Shown here one piece after another: positions 25,412-38,655 of a DNA stretch of 64,000 bases. The translations under genes and the position numbers were made by a program. Positions within the stretch are counted from its first letter, which is position 1. The number at the start of each line of letters is the position of its first letter. Source of the stretch: Tetrahymena thermophila SB210 (lineage: Eukaryota; Ciliophora; Oligohymenophorea; Hymenostomatida; Tetrahymenidae); the NCBI RefSeq assembly GCF_000189635.1, contig NW_002476086.1, forward strand, positions 124,001 through 188,000, read 5' to 3'. Under the pieces are notes generated by a model. The model was not told the DNA's origin. It did not search any database and worked only from the letters and a program-made list of their open reading frames with translations.

Positions 25412-26504
25412 GATTATTATTAAAAAATTAAATGTATTATTTTTTGTAAATAGATAAATAAGTACTACGTAGAATTTTGTATTTTCTTTTGCTTTATAAT
25501 AAGATTCCTGATATTAATTTTTATCATTATTAATCAAATTTATAATAATATTGAAAATTATTCTGCAATTATCTAATATTAAATTATTTAAATTAGTAGG
25601 TTCTTGAATAATTTCAGTATAAAAATATGATATCTACTATATAATAAAGAAAAAAAATGTTTATTTAATTTGAAGATTGTATTTTACTATTGATTGATAA
25701 GATTAAAATATTAAAAAAAATCAATTTAGTTAATTGATTTGATTTTTATTGAAAATTATTTATTATTCTAATTTTTATAAGTCATTTAAAACATAATAAT
25801 CTTTAAAAAATTCGATTAATTTATTACTATAATTCCTCAAAATGCCAAGCCAAATATCTGAGAAAAAGTCCAATTTGATCAAATTTGGTAACCTCTATAA
25901 ATCGAAAATTTTTTGAATTTGCGGGTTGCGAATTAAAAAGAGGTTTTACGATATACATATTTATTATTATTTCCTCTTTAAGATATTTTTATTTTTAAGA
26001 TTTCTGAGCAAAAAAAAATTAATAAAAATATTTACATTTTTTAAAAATTTAATTGTTATTTTAAAAAAAAATTTGTAACCTAACCATTTTAAGTAAATTA
26101 TCTAAATATGATGAATAAAATTTATATAATCAATAATTTTTTCGTTCTAATTAATTATTTTATTATTTTGCTATTTTTCTTTATTAAATCTTTAAATAAA
26201 ATTTGAGTCAATTTGAAGTTTGTATTTATAAGTATATTTTCTCATAGTGAGTGTTTTCACAGAATAGAAATTTACTTTAGGCAATAATAAATTAAAATAT
26301 CTCATTTAAAGTGTATTTTTTACTAAATTTTAATTGTTTAATTATTTTTTTCCTAATTTAAATTTTCAAAATATAATTAATTATTAAAAAAAATTAGAAT
26401 TTATTTCCTTAATTATATAAATGAAAACAGAGCTAAGGTTTATATATATATTATTTATTTATTCTATTATATATAGAGAGCTAAGTAAGATTTTCTATTT
26501 AATC
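25412..26504. other. Convergent spacer containing the left edge of a duplicated unit
   Basis: AT-rich spacer of about 1.1 kb. From about 25960 rightward it shows weak similarity to 29030 onward, the second copy of the duplication described separately. No gene is seen. Confidence 0.5.
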
Positions 26505-28700
26505 TCAAATCTTTTCACTTCTAAAGTTTTGAGAAAAAATTTCAACTTTTTAATCTACAACTTTAGAGTTAATATCTAATACTCTTTCTGCAAAAAATGT
26601 GTTTTGAGTACTTGCATCATAACCAAAGTAGTAAGAAGCTAAAATTCTATTACCAATAGTATAAGCTTAGTTATTACTTCTAGGTTAAAATAACAATTTA
26701 TAGACTCCTTTAGCTATTTTTTGTGTATATACAGAAGGGTCTATTGTTAATATGTAAGGGCTCATGTCTTCTGTTAATATTGTTATTTTAATAGGTTCTA
26801 AACCTTCAATAGTATCCAAATAGTATTGAGGGAAAATGGTGAGTTTGCTCTTTGTAATTTTATAATTTTTTGATTATAAAATGTCCAGCATTTCATTGAA
26901 GGTATCTGTATCTATGGTAGATTCAGGATCATCAAAATCGATGTAATATCTTAGATAGCCACTTATTTTTTAACCAAAGAATGTTGTCTCTCCATTTGAG
27001 TAAAAGTTACAATTTAGCTAGTAATAATCAGAGTTATTAACAAACATTTTAACAAAGTTAGAACCTTTCTTGATGAAATCAGGATTTGGTTAGCCAAGGT
27101 TTATTTATCCAATGATATCATCTTTAGTAAACTATGATAGGTAGTTATTGAAAAAAGTTATAAAAACTTTAGGCTCAGAAATCAATCCTTATTCATTAAG
27201 CTACTTTACTAATGACAATTGTTGTCTGTCGTTAGTAACTTTACCAAAGCATAAGCTTTTTGTATAGTAAGTTACGTTTTAAATATCTGGCGAATTATAT
27301 TCTGCGAAAACTACTTTAGCTTAGAAATTACCCATTTAAAAATTAGCCACATAATTAGTAAGTCCTGAAATATGTGTTCCAGTTTTAACGGCCCCACATG
27401 TTTAAAGCTAATGACTTCCAGTTCTGATAAAATCAATATCATTATTACAATAAAAGAACTCAGCCTTTGTATCAATTTTACATTCTTCAGTTCCAAAAGT
27501 AGCATTAAATAAAATAGAATTCTTTTGGTAATCAAACTTTACTGGGATAGATAGTAAAGCATTTGTACTAAGAAACAAGCTTGCTGAAATAAAAAGCACA
27601 CTAAAGATTTTTGTTGATATCATGATTTGCTTTTATCTTTTTAGCTAATTTATTATATTAATTATAAAGTATATTTTATCAACTTTACAAATATTTAAGT
27701 CAACTTTTTTAAAATAAAATTTTTGACGTTATTAGAAATTATTCAAAATATTAGAAAAATATCTGGAAAAGTACCAATGTATGGTGAATTTAAATTTCTA
27801 ATATCAATCTATTAAATAAAAGAAAATATTGATTATTAATTTTTTTAGGTTTTCCTTTATTTGTATTTTTAAATAAAATAATAAAATTTCCAAATTCTCA
27901 ATCCATCAAAAATGTACTAATTCTTCTGATGGAAACCCAATTATAATAAATTTTTCGTTTAAGTAAATGTAAAAAGAATAAATTTAAAATTTCTAGAAGA
28001 AAACTGATTTTAATAGAGTAGTAAAACCGAAATTTATTTCCTAAAATACCTTCTATTAAATTTTAAAAAATTTAAATGTTTATATTAATAACGAGAAAAT
28101 AAATATTTTTATTAATTAAATTAATTATTTATACACTTAAACAAATAATACCTTTATTATTTCAAACCTTACCTCAAATAAAAATATTTATAAGTGTTAA
28201 AATATTTTTTTCTTTCTGAAAATATATGATAAACATTTTATTCTTTTATATTTAAATTTATTTTTTTATGAATCTCTTTTATGGCAGAAGGATATGAGGG
28301 AGAGAAAAAAATATTGTGAGAGATAATCTGAAAATAAATAGAATGCTTGAAATAAATTAAAGTTTACAGTTTAATAAATATTTTGAGTATTTTAAATTTA
28401 GAAGTATATTATATAAAAAAAGCAAACAAAAATACATCAAAAAAGATAATAACTTTCAAGTCTAAAATTATTGCAGACAAAATTTTAACAATTTTTAGAA
28501 GAATATTTGTAAATTAGTAAAAAGATTCATTTTATTTTGCTGTTTAGAAATATGATACATCTAAGAAGATAATTTCAATTAAGTTTTAAGTTTTTAAGAT
28601 AATTGTAATATTTATAATAAATATTTTTTAAATATCAAAAGCTCAATAATTTTGTTAAATTTAATATATAAAAAAATGAAATGATTTTTGCAATTTAATT
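25960..28700. repeat. Tandem duplication, unit A
   Basis: Direct duplicate of 29030-31390. Similar landmarks occur in the same order: the TTTCTGAGCA-like block near 26000, the protease-like gene, the GGTTTTCCTTTATTTGTATT block at 27850, the ATGGCAGAAGGATATGAGGG block at 28280, and TTGCAGACAAAATTTTAACA at 28482. Edges are approximate because the AT-rich flanks have drifted. Confidence 0.8.
26505..27623 (-). CDS. Secreted aspartic-protease-fold (A1-like) protein with altered active-site motifs, 372 aa
   Basis: A single intronless frame of 373 codons runs from ATG at 27623 to TGA at 26505-26507. Residues 1-22 form a signal peptide. The fold is suggested by IPVKFDYQKNSILFNATFGT at the N terminus (beta-rich start of pepsin-like enzymes), by LNEQGLISEPKVFITFFNN near 142-160, and by TIGNRILASYYFGYDAST near 335, equivalent to the usual ILGDxFLRxYYxVYD. 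The two catalytic motifs, normally DTG or DSG, read DTK at 51-53 and DTD at 238-240, so both Asp residues remain but both Gly are lost. Activity is therefore doubtful. It may be a proteolytically inactive paralogue or a binding protein; assignment to A1 is by eye. It lies in a tandem duplication with a broken copy. Confidence 0.8.
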
Positions 28701-29281
28701 ATTAACAAAACTTAGATTTAAGTCGGAAATATTTCATTCTATATATTTAAGCAGATTGAATTACACCTCTTTCATTTTATTTAAGCAGATTTATATAAAT
28801 TTATTCAAATAAATTGTATTTAAATTGTAAATGTTTTTTATATGATCTTTTTTTCTTTCTAATAATTAACTCTTTTAAAAGTACATTAACTTTTTTTTTG
28901 TATGTAAGATATTATCCTTTAAAATTTAAATTTACATTTATTCATGAATATAAGCCCAAATACCGACTTTTATTCAGGTTTTGCTAGTATAGTGTTATTT
29001 ATATTATTATTTATAAAAATAGTATTCCTTTTTATGATAGATTTATTTATATGATCTCTGAACAGAAAAAAATCTATAAAAAGTTTTCATTTATTTTATT
29101 TCTTTTACGTTTTCTAAATAAATAATTGTGAATAAATAATTTTTGAATCAAATTTGAAATTCAAAGCTTAGCCATTTTGAGTCAAATTACTAAATATTTT
29201 AATGAAAAACAAAGCTCATTATAGTTATGTATATATTTTTATTTATATATTTATTATATATAAAGGTACAAGATTTTCTAT
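27624..29281. other. Spacer between duplicated units with a conserved block
   Basis: This is the upstream flank of the first protease-like gene and then the junction between duplicate units (about 28700-29030). The stretch 28255-28510 is strikingly similar to 30948-31205 although neither encodes a recognisable protein. The rest is AT-rich with no gene. Confidence 0.5.
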
Positions 29282-31390
29282 TCAATCTAAATTTTTTTCA
29301 CTCCTCAAGTTCTAAGAAAAATTTTGAACTTTTTCAGCAACTGCTTAAGAGTTAATATCTAATGCTCTTTCTGCAAAAAATGTGTTTTGAGTACTTACAT
29401 GATAACCAAAGTAGTAAGAAGCTAAAATTCTATTTATAAGGTTAAAATAACAATTTATAGACTCCATTAGTTATTTTTTCTGTATATACAGAAGGCTCTA
29501 TTTTTAATATGTAAGGACTCATGTCTTCAGTTAATATTGTTATTTTTATAGGTTCTAAACCTTCAATAGTATCCAAATAGTATTGAGAGAAAAAGCCAAT
29601 CTTCTTAACTGTAATATTATAATTTTTTGATTTTAAAATAACCAGCATTTCTTCAAAGGTATCTGTATCTATTGTAGATTCAGCAACATCAAAGTCGATG
29701 TATTATCTAGAATAACCACGTATTTTTTAACCAAAGAATGTTGTCTCTTCATTTGAGTAAAAGTTACAGTTTAGCTAGAAATAATCAGAAGAATCAAAGT
29801 ACATTTTAATAAAGTTAGTATCTTTCTTTATGAAGTCTGGATTTGGTTAGCCAAGGTTTATTTGTCCAATGATATCATCGTTAGTAAAATCTGATAGGTA
29901 GTTATTGAAAAAAGTTATAAAAACTTTAGGCTCAGAAATCAATCCTTATTCATTAAGCTACTTTACAAATGATAACTGTTGTCTGCCGTTAGTAACTTTA
30001 CCAAAGCATAAGCTTTTTTAAAAGTATGATTTCCAATTCTGATAAAGTCAATGTCGTTATTACAATAAAAGAAATCAGCCTTTGTATCAATTTTACATTC
30101 TTCTGTTCCAAAAGTAGCATTAAATAAAATAGATTTCTCTAGGTTATCAAACTTTACTGGGATAGAAAGAAAAGCATTGGTACTAAGAACCAAGCTCACA
30201 AAAATAAAAAGCATACCAAAGGTTTTTTTTGATATCATGTATCACTTTTATCTTTTTAGCTAATTTATTATATTAATTTTAAAAATTATATTTTATTAAC
30301 TTAGAAATACTTAAATCAACTTTTTAAATAAAATTTTTGATGTGATTTTAAATTAATTATTTAAAATATTAGAAAAATATCTGGAAAAGTACCAATCAAT
30401 GTATGGCGAATTTATATTTCTAAACTCAATCTTTTAAAAAAAAGAAAATATTGGTTATTAATTCTTTTAGGTTTTCCTTTATTTGTATTTTTAAATAAAA
30501 TAATAAAATTTCCAAATTCTTGATTTCATCAAAAACTTACTCATTCTGATAGATTTTTTATAATACTTTATGCTTTAATTCAAAGATTTTAAGATTTTCA
30601 AAATAAGTATAGTAAATTTTTTATAAAAAACCAGATCATAAACAAATGTTTTGTTTGAGTAAATATAAAAACTATAAATTAAAAACTTTTTTGAAAAAAA
30701 CCAATTTTAAATTATTAAAATAAATTTGAATTTATTTCCTAAAATACCTTTCTAATCAAATTTAATAAATTTTAAATATATGTTTGAATAACATTATATT
30801 AAGATGTTTACTAATTAAATTAACTTTTTATAGTCGCTTAAATAAATAATATCTTTATCTTTTAAAGCTTTTCCTCAAATAAATATATATTTACAAATGC
30901 TAAAATATTTTTTTATTTCTGAAAATATTTTTTTCAATAATAATAAAATTTACTTTTTTATGAATCTCTTTTATGGCAGAAGAATATGAGGGAGAAAAAA
31001 GTATTGTGAGAGATAATCTGAAAATAAGGAGAATGCTTCAAATATATTAAAGATTACAGTTTAATAAATCTTATGTGTATCTTAAATTTAGAGGTAAATT
31101 ATATAGAAAAAAGGAAACAAAAATAAGTCAAAAAAGATAATTACTTTCAAGTCTAAAATTATTGCAGACTATATTTTAACAATTTTAGAAGAATATTTGT
31201 AAAATCTATAAGCAAAACAATACACATAATTTTGCTGTTTAGGAATTTAATACATCTAAGACGATAATTACAATTTAATTTTAAGATAATTGTAATAATA
31301 AATATTTATTAAATATCTAAAGCTCTATAATTTTGTTACATTTTATATATAAAAATAAAATAAATGAAATGGTTTTTTGCAAATTAATTA
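29030..31390. repeat. Tandem duplication, unit B
   Basis: Second copy of 25960-28700 in direct orientation. It is shorter, mainly because the gene inside has deletions. The right edge fades just before the stop codon of the NRAMP gene. Confidence 0.8.
29282..30238 (-). pseudogene. Broken copy of the A1-like protein gene
   Basis: The sequence aligns with the neighbouring intact gene over its whole length. ATG 30238 opens a frame whose first 70 residues closely match the intact protein, including the signal peptide and the DTK motif. Just after the equivalent of residue 71 about 150 nt are replaced by roughly a dozen bases and the frame shifts, giving a stop soon after. Similarity resumes in another frame (GLISEPKVFITFFNNYL equivalent) and continues with the DTD motif. 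A second deletion of 26 nt near 29435 removes the TIGN motif and shifts the frame again. No GT-AG intron explains either gap. It may still be transcribed, but it cannot make the full fold. Confidence 0.8.
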
Positions 31391-31422
31391 TATTTTTATT
31401 TATGTTATTATCTGTTAAAATA
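30239..31422. other. Upstream flank of the pseudogene
   Basis: About 1.2 kb matching the flank of the first copy, including the conserved block 30948-31205. No gene was recognised. The final part holds the short 3' flank of the NRAMP gene. Confidence 0.5.
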
Positions 31423-32877
31423 TCACGCATAATTTTATTGTTCATCATCTTATATCAAAGATTGTTTTTAAGCATGTGATGCCATGCTTAATTTAACATC
31501 TTTAGTTTTCTTAATTTTAGTAAATAGAACAAATCCAAGAAAGATGAAATAAAGAATCATAACAGCAATTATTATATAAATCCAAGCACTTGACCAATCT
31601 ACATCACTAGGAATTTAAGAATAATAATTTACTACAACAATTGCAGAGGAGAGGATACTCAGAATGATAAGTTATACTTTGCCCATAGTAAATTCTCCCA
31701 TAAGATCTCTATCTATTGAGAGCTTCAAAAGAGGAATAACTGCAAAGGGAAGTTGAACTGCTTGCAAAACATTTAAATAATTGTTGAAATTTTCATTTTC
31801 ACTTATGAAGGCTATAATTATACTTGGTGCTATAGCTATACAACGAGTAACGAAAGCTCTTTTGAATTTACTTACTCTCAACTTTACAAATCCAGTCATA
31901 ACAAATTAACCGGCTAACGTTCCTGTGAGAGTTGATGATTATCCTGCAGCCAAAAGCCCTATACCCCAAATATACTTAGCAGAAGTACCGAAATTAACTT
32001 CAAGCACGCTAGCAGCTGAGTGTAAGTCAAGATCTTCATTAGTGTTATACCAATTTGCAAATGTGCCAATGACTGCTAAATTGATGAAGAACGAAATCAA
32101 AAGAGAAACTCCTGTTTCAATTTTAAAATACATGATAGATTTATGCAAGAGAGGTCTATCATTTTTAGAAATTTTCTTTTCATAGACCAAAGAAGAATGA
32201 AGATAAAGATTATGGGGCATTAATACTGCTCCTATAAGACCTATCATTGAAGAAAAGGCAGAGCTAGGTACATAAGGAACAAACATTCCTTCCATTAATT
32301 GGCCAAAATTAGGACCGATGAATCCTAATTCAATAAAAAAACAAATTGCCATTGTTCCTATTAAAATAGCAAAAAACACTTCTAAAGCACGCATACCAAT
32401 ATACTTTACAAGTAAGATTAATACAGTAGTTGTTATTGTTAAAAGAACTCCAATCCATAGTTTAAGGCCAAAAAGAATTTATAAAGCAATAGCAGAGCCT
32501 AGGACTTCTTAAATGTCGCTACCAATGATGGCTATTTCTGCCATAATCCAAAGTAAAATTGACATTTTCCTAGGGTAGTAATATCGGCATAGCTTAGCCA
32601 TATCTTTACCAGATACCAAACCTATCATCATAGCACGATTTTAGAAAACAAATCCAAGAGCAGTGGCCAGAAATAGTACCCATAGTAGATGATACTTACC
32701 ATTAAGACCTGCATCCATGTCACCAGCTAAATTACCTGGATCTAAATATGCAATTGATACCAGTAATCCTGGACCAAAATAAGATAAACATTCTCTAAAT
32801 GAAAACTTAATGTTTATTTTTTCATATTCAGAAGTAGCACTCTATAAATTAGTATCAGTTTGAGCTGAGTCTATCAT
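31423..32877 (-). CDS. NRAMP-family divalent metal ion transporter, 484 aa
   Basis: An intronless frame of 485 codons runs from ATG 32877 to TGA 31423. It has the conserved NRAMP signatures: [12 protein letters not shown] with metal-binding Asp46 and Asn49 in TM1, and [16 protein letters not shown] with Ala217, Met220 and His222 in TM6. [19 protein letters not shown], the family transport motif, lies between later helices. About eleven hydrophobic helices are visible, and the length is close to the family's usual 450-550. These proteins move Mn2+ or Fe2+ with protons across plasma or endolysosomal membranes. In ciliates a phagosomal role is plausible but is inference. The C-terminal tail is short and polar. 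The gene sits directly beside the duplicated protease-like region but is not itself duplicated here. Confidence 0.96.
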
Positions 32878-35800
32878 TTTTCAAATTATGTTGGTAAAAT
32901 ATTTATTACAAAAGCTAGTTTATAGAGGCGTTTAGAAAGTTAGTCTTTTCTTAAAATAATGTAATTGATTTATATTTATTTAAGTTATTCTGTAAAAAAA
33001 TTGATTTTTTGAATATTTTATCAAATAAAAAATAATAAGATTATCAATAAAGTTAATAATGTATATACAAGAATTCCAAATCAATAATTAATTATTATTT
33101 TTGGCGTTAAGTAAATTAAATATATGACTATGCTCACTAAATTATGAATTTTTTATATGTCTTATTGATAAAAAAAAATCTGGTATTTGGTTTATCAATA
33201 AGCTTATTTAATACTAAGTTTAATTATTATTGGATCTCTTTTTCTTTATTCTTTTATTAAAAATAATGATGATTTATGAAAAAGTTTTAATTCAATAAAT
33301 CCTTACTGTTAATATGATTAAAAAATATATGGTCTCAATCAACAGCTCAGAGTAGATTGACCACCTTCTATTCTATCTAGAATTTAATAAATTTTAGAAG
33401 TTAAATTTTTTATTAAGTAAAAAGTGTGTTACATAGTTTTATTTATTAATATTTGCTTTGCTCAGTTGAAATTAAAACGGCTTAACTCGTATTTAAAAAA
33501 TAAATAGATAAAAGTGTTTATTATAATTTGTCTTATGTTTATTAAATTGAATAAATAAATTCAATTTGAAATCAATAGATACAAAGATGATAGTTGAATA
33601 TAATTAAATTACGTGAAATTTTTATATTTTAAGTAATGTTTATAAATTATTTTTATAAATAAATCATGACGAAACAACTAAATTAAGAATTTTTTAATTA
33701 ATCAATAACTTGCGTAACTCAAAATGTGTGTAAATTAATAAGAATTTTACTTTTGATTTGCTAATTGCATTAAATAATTGCAATTAATAGCCAGATATTT
33801 AATATTTTATTGTAAGATTTGATTTCAGCTGCATTCTAGAACATTTTACTAATAAATTACATAACTTTAATACTTTTTTACTTATTAATAACTGTTAACA
33901 CAAATAAGTAATTATTTACATTATTTTGCAAATTAATAACTATCTTTATATTGCCATTACTAAATATCGATAGACTCACATGAAAATTCCTTCCAACAGA
34001 ACTATAAATTTTATGAAATGTTAACAACACTCATAATTTTTTGATATAATATTAAGAAATAAAGATAAATAAAACTATTTCATTGATATAAACTTTAACC
34101 AAATAAAATATTTATGTAATAATAATTTTAGTTACTCTAAGTTAACTGTTAAAAAAATTTTAATCTTGTTTACAGATAATTTTTAGTAAGCAAAATAAAA
34201 TTCTCTGAATGTTCTATTTCGTATGATACAGAGTAAGTAAATAATAAAATTTATCAATTTAAAGAAAGTTTTTCTTTGAGTAAATAATTTAGTTTACAAT
34301 TTTAAATAATAAAAAAATACTTTTCTAATGAGGTAGCTGATAATTAAATATCTTAAATGCTTCAATCACAAATAATAATTTCTAATAAATATCAAAAATA
34401 AATATTTCGAAATACTAATTTCAATGCCAAATAATATTAGTTTTGATAGACAATGATAAAATATTGTTCCCTAAATATTCTTTAAATTTCTAGTGATATT
34501 TTTAATAATTATTTCATTTATATATATTTTAATATTTAAATAACTAAAATGATTTTTTATTGAAATAAATTTGTTTAGTTTATATTATTTTTTAAATCAA
34601 ATAATTTACTTTCTCAAAAAAAAAAAAAATTAAATTTTTAAATAAATTTATTTTTATAATAGAAAAAAATCATTAAATAAATTATTTTTCTCTTTCATTT
34701 TTCTTTTTTGATAAAAACAAATCTTTTACCACAAAAGATAAATTTTATTTTCTTATAGTTATAATTATTTATATTTATAATTTAAAGTCTTTTATTCCAT
34801 AAAATTGTAAAATTAAATCTAAATTATTATTTGTATAATTTAAACATTAAAAAATATTCTTAAGTAAAAAATAAATAATAGAATGTTTCGCAAAATATAA
34901 AGTTTTTTCCTTTTAATTCTTCGTGATTAAAATATAAATTCTTTGTTGAAAATAAGAAAATTATTTAAATATTTTTTAAATAAATTAATTTAATAATATA
35001 AAAGAATTAATTGTTAAAAACTAAATAAAATTGATTATACATTTTTACAAATTTAAAATATTCAAAAAACATTTTAATTTATTTTTTAAATAAAAATTGA
35101 TTGATTTTAAATACTAAATAAATTCTATTTAATTTAATATTTCTTTATGCCTCTATTTGATAAATTTTTAAGACAATTATTATTACAAAACAAAAATTAT
35201 AAAATGATTAATTCTACCTATAGAGATAATTACAAAAATTAATCATATGAAAATTTTATTTTATTATCATTTTAATCATAATAAATTAAAATAAACAAAT
35301 AAAAAAAGCTACTCTTGGTACATAATATTAAAGGAAAAATATTAAGAAAAATTATATTAATACAAACAAAAACAGATATTTTATTTTATTATCATCAAAA
35401 TCAATTTTTAATTATCAAAAATTATATGAATTTAGAAGAAATTTCCCTCCTGGATTGAGTGAGTAAAGATTTATTTCAGATAACAAAAATATTTCATAAC
35501 AAATAACTTATAATATAATTTGTAATAAGAGAAAAATGATAAATTAAAATATTTTAAAAAATAAAAGAATTATACTTGTATTAAATTTTTATACAAAATA
35601 AGAATATTACTATGCAATTTCAAAAAAAATTAGAGCTAATTAAAATTTTGAATTACTTGATCTGAACAAAATAAAATAACCTATACGGATGGCTCAGATA
35701 TTTGTATTACTTCTTATAAAATACCCTAAAAATAATTAAAAAGAATATATATCAATCAAATTATTATTTTTAGTTCTAATGTTTCGAACAAAATTAAAAA

Positions 35801-36239
35801 AGATTAAATAGAGGAGTTAAGTGAAATTTGTATAAAACAATTAATTTTAGTTTAGTTTCATGAAATAGTACAAACTAAAATGATTTTACTCAGTAATACA
35901 GAAATTTCTTTATTTATGAGAAGTCATGCTAGATAAATAAGAATAAATTTTACTCTGAAAAAATAAATTTGAATATGCTGTTTACATATTAAAAGCAGGT
36001 CTCAAAACTAATTATTCTTTTTAAATTACACTATGAATATTTATCCTTAGCACTACGAAACTATAATTAAGTTAATGCATTCATTATATATATCCATCAT
36101 CTCTAAATCTGATTATTAGTTCTTTATACTTTATATTATTATTTTAAATTTTTTTCACTGAAAAACTTATTTACAGCAAATTATTAAAGTAATATAAACA
36201 AAAAAGTAGATTTATTCCTGTGATATTAAAATAAAAAAA
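32878..36239. other. 3.4-kb gene desert
   Basis: A divergent region of extreme A/T content between NRAMP (minus) and a plus-strand gene. I found no convincing coding frame. One less AT-rich island at 33331-33370 contains a small hairpin (TCAATC pairing with GATTGA). Another patch near 35440-35470 is slightly less AT-rich. Neither has a recognisable product. Confidence 0.5.
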
Positions 36240-38354
36240 ATGTTCAAGGACTTGGCCAAACCAGGTAAATCTAAAAAAGGTTAAAAGGTTATTAGCACTT
36301 TGACTAATTTTGACACTGATAATGATTTATCTTATGCCTCTCCAAGGTATCTAACCTCAAGAGCAATACCAAATCAAGAGTATTTTGCAGAAGCTGATCT
36401 TAACAGAAACATTACCACTAGATCATCAAAAGTTCTAAGTTAGATTGATGAATAAGATTTACAAATATAGTAAAATGCTAAAAAATTAGAGTATTTTAAA
36501 AACCATTTAAAGCTAGATTTGAATAGACTGCCTACTTAAAGCAGTTTGAAAACAGCTTCTTCCTTTTCTAATAGAAATCTCAAATCAACCACCTAGTCAT
36601 AGTTTTTTAATAATTCAATTCAGAAGCAAGATAAGGCGTTAGAGAACAAATTGATCACTAATTAATTAAATACACACAATAGTTTGCTATCAGAGGAGGC
36701 AAAAGATTAATAAAGTGAGGAAGATGAAGTTTTTGGTAATTACAACTAAAGTACAAGCTAAGAGTGTGTTCACAATTTGAAAATAAGAAAATCTGCTCCT
36801 CATATATAATTAGAAAATAGTGATTAAGTTTTTGTTTAGTTTTTGGGAAATGTTTCCAGAAAATAATAATAAATTACGAAGCTTATTCATGCAAAACCTA
36901 AAACAACAAAGGATAAAATGAGAGAGTAACTTGAAAAAATAAATGCCGCACAAGAAGAAATTAGCTAAATTACAAGTCAAAATTCTCTTATTTCCAAAAA
37001 CAATTCACCAATACCTACTCAACAAAGTGAATTCAATAATAATAATAATAATAATATTTAGAAAAAAATAAAATCAAATTCAGAATTAGTTACTATTATG
37101 AAATCTAACTTTGAAAAAAATTTACAAGAAGAAAGATCTTATTCTGTGATAGATAGCAGTAACATTTAGTCGCCTGAATATTTTAATGCTAAGTTAAGCA
37201 AGAAAAGCTTATTTGATTTAAGAATACCACAAAGTAAATGGAAATAGTTTTAAACTATCTAATCAAATGAAAATACTCCAATTGCAGAAAAACTTCAAAA
37301 ATTAATCCCAAAAGATGATACTAACCGCAGCTCATTTTCTTCTTTAGCTTCCTTCACTTAAAGAACTTTAACAACTCCAAACAAACTGAATAACCACCCA
37401 AATAAATCCATTTTCTAAAACTATTTCCAAACAGAACCTTTGAATAATAGAAAAGTCAAAACTAACCCTTCTCTATTATAAAAAGAAGAACTTAGCAACA
37501 TTAACGAAGGCTTATAAAACATGCAAAGCAAAATATTTAATAGCTAAAGATCAAGTAATCCTTTTGAAAGGATTGCTAAATTGAAAATAAATATTTCAAA
37601 AAAAACTAATAGAAAGATTTCACCTTTTCACAGATGCTCAGAAGTATTGTAGCAAACCTAATCTAAATCTAACTCTCCATATAGTGAAATATCTTCTAAA
37701 ATTGCTTTCAATATCCTCAGTTTGAAGAAGTTTTTTTAAAGTGAATCAAGAGTTTTTAAGTACATGAATAAGCTTTTGTAGAATAGACAAAAATGTATGA
37801 GATTAATTTTCATTAAGAGTGAAAAAAAACAAGAAGTGTTTGATAATGTATCCATTATAGAAGCTAATATAAAATAATCAATCACTTAATTTGAAATGCA
37901 AAAAAAAAGTGAAATTATGTAAATCAGATAAGCTTTCGAAGAGTCTGTCATCTATATAGAACCCTAGTAACTGATGAAAGAATTACAGATTTTTTATGAA
38001 GATCTAGAAAATTTATGTTTACATAAGATGAAAGACAAAGTAGTAAGAGCGTTTGAAGCTGTTAATTTTTAAGAATAAAGGGTACAAGAAAATATAATTA
38101 GTATGTAAAAACAGCAAAAAGTAGTCCCCTTATAATTTTAGAAAAGAAAGTACCTCTACATGAACCAAAACATACTTTATATGCCAGAAAAGCTTGAATT
38201 TAATGAAAAATCACTTGGTGAATTCAATTTGATCAGCTAAGAAGCCAGAATGATTTAAAAAGAAATAGAAAATAATTTATGTAAATTGAAACAAATAGAT
38301 AGAGAGTTGCGCAACCCTTATAGAAAATAAATATATGACTCATCTAAAAACTGA
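36240..38354 (+). CDS. Unknown Ser/Asn/Gln-rich protein with coiled-coil C terminus, 704 aa
   Basis: One intronless frame of 705 codons runs from ATG 36240 to TGA 38352. The start MFKDLAKPGKSKKG is basic. The first 470 residues are polar and probably disordered, with a run of seven Asn near residue 267. The C-terminal third is compositionally balanced and predicted helical, with stretches such as FESRVFKYMNKL-like (FQSESRVFKYMNKLLQNRQK) and MKELQIFYEDLENLC. Near the end it carries KYLYMNQNILYMPEKLEFNE. No catalytic motif, signal peptide or membrane helix is visible. It resembles the 1243-residue protein at 1589-5320 only in architecture (disordered body, C-terminal coiled coil), not in obvious sequence. 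Confidence 0.75.
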
Positions 38355-38655
38355 TATCTTTTTATTAATTCAGTTATATTAAATAATCCCAATAAATTTT
38401 AATGATAAAAAACTAAACCAATTAAATAATTAATTATAAATAAATTTTTAATCTATTTTAATATTAATGTAAATAAAAAAATATGTATCTATATAAATTA
38501 ACTTTTAAATTATTATTTCATTACAAAATCTCATTTTTAAATCTACTAAAATAAATTTAACTTTAATTAGTCCTTTTCTTTATTGATATAATCATTTTGT
38601 AAATAATAATAAGGGAATAAATAATTTGTTATGAATATTTTTCATTTTAGCAAAT

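Noticed and set aside
30000-30060. Intron explaining the missing segment in the second protease-like copy
   Set aside because: No GT-AG pair spans the gap, and aligning with the intact gene shows sequence simply absent, not replaced by intron-like DNA.
31925-32512. Plus-strand open frames opposite the NRAMP gene
   Set aside because: They are antisense shadows of a strongly conserved transporter.
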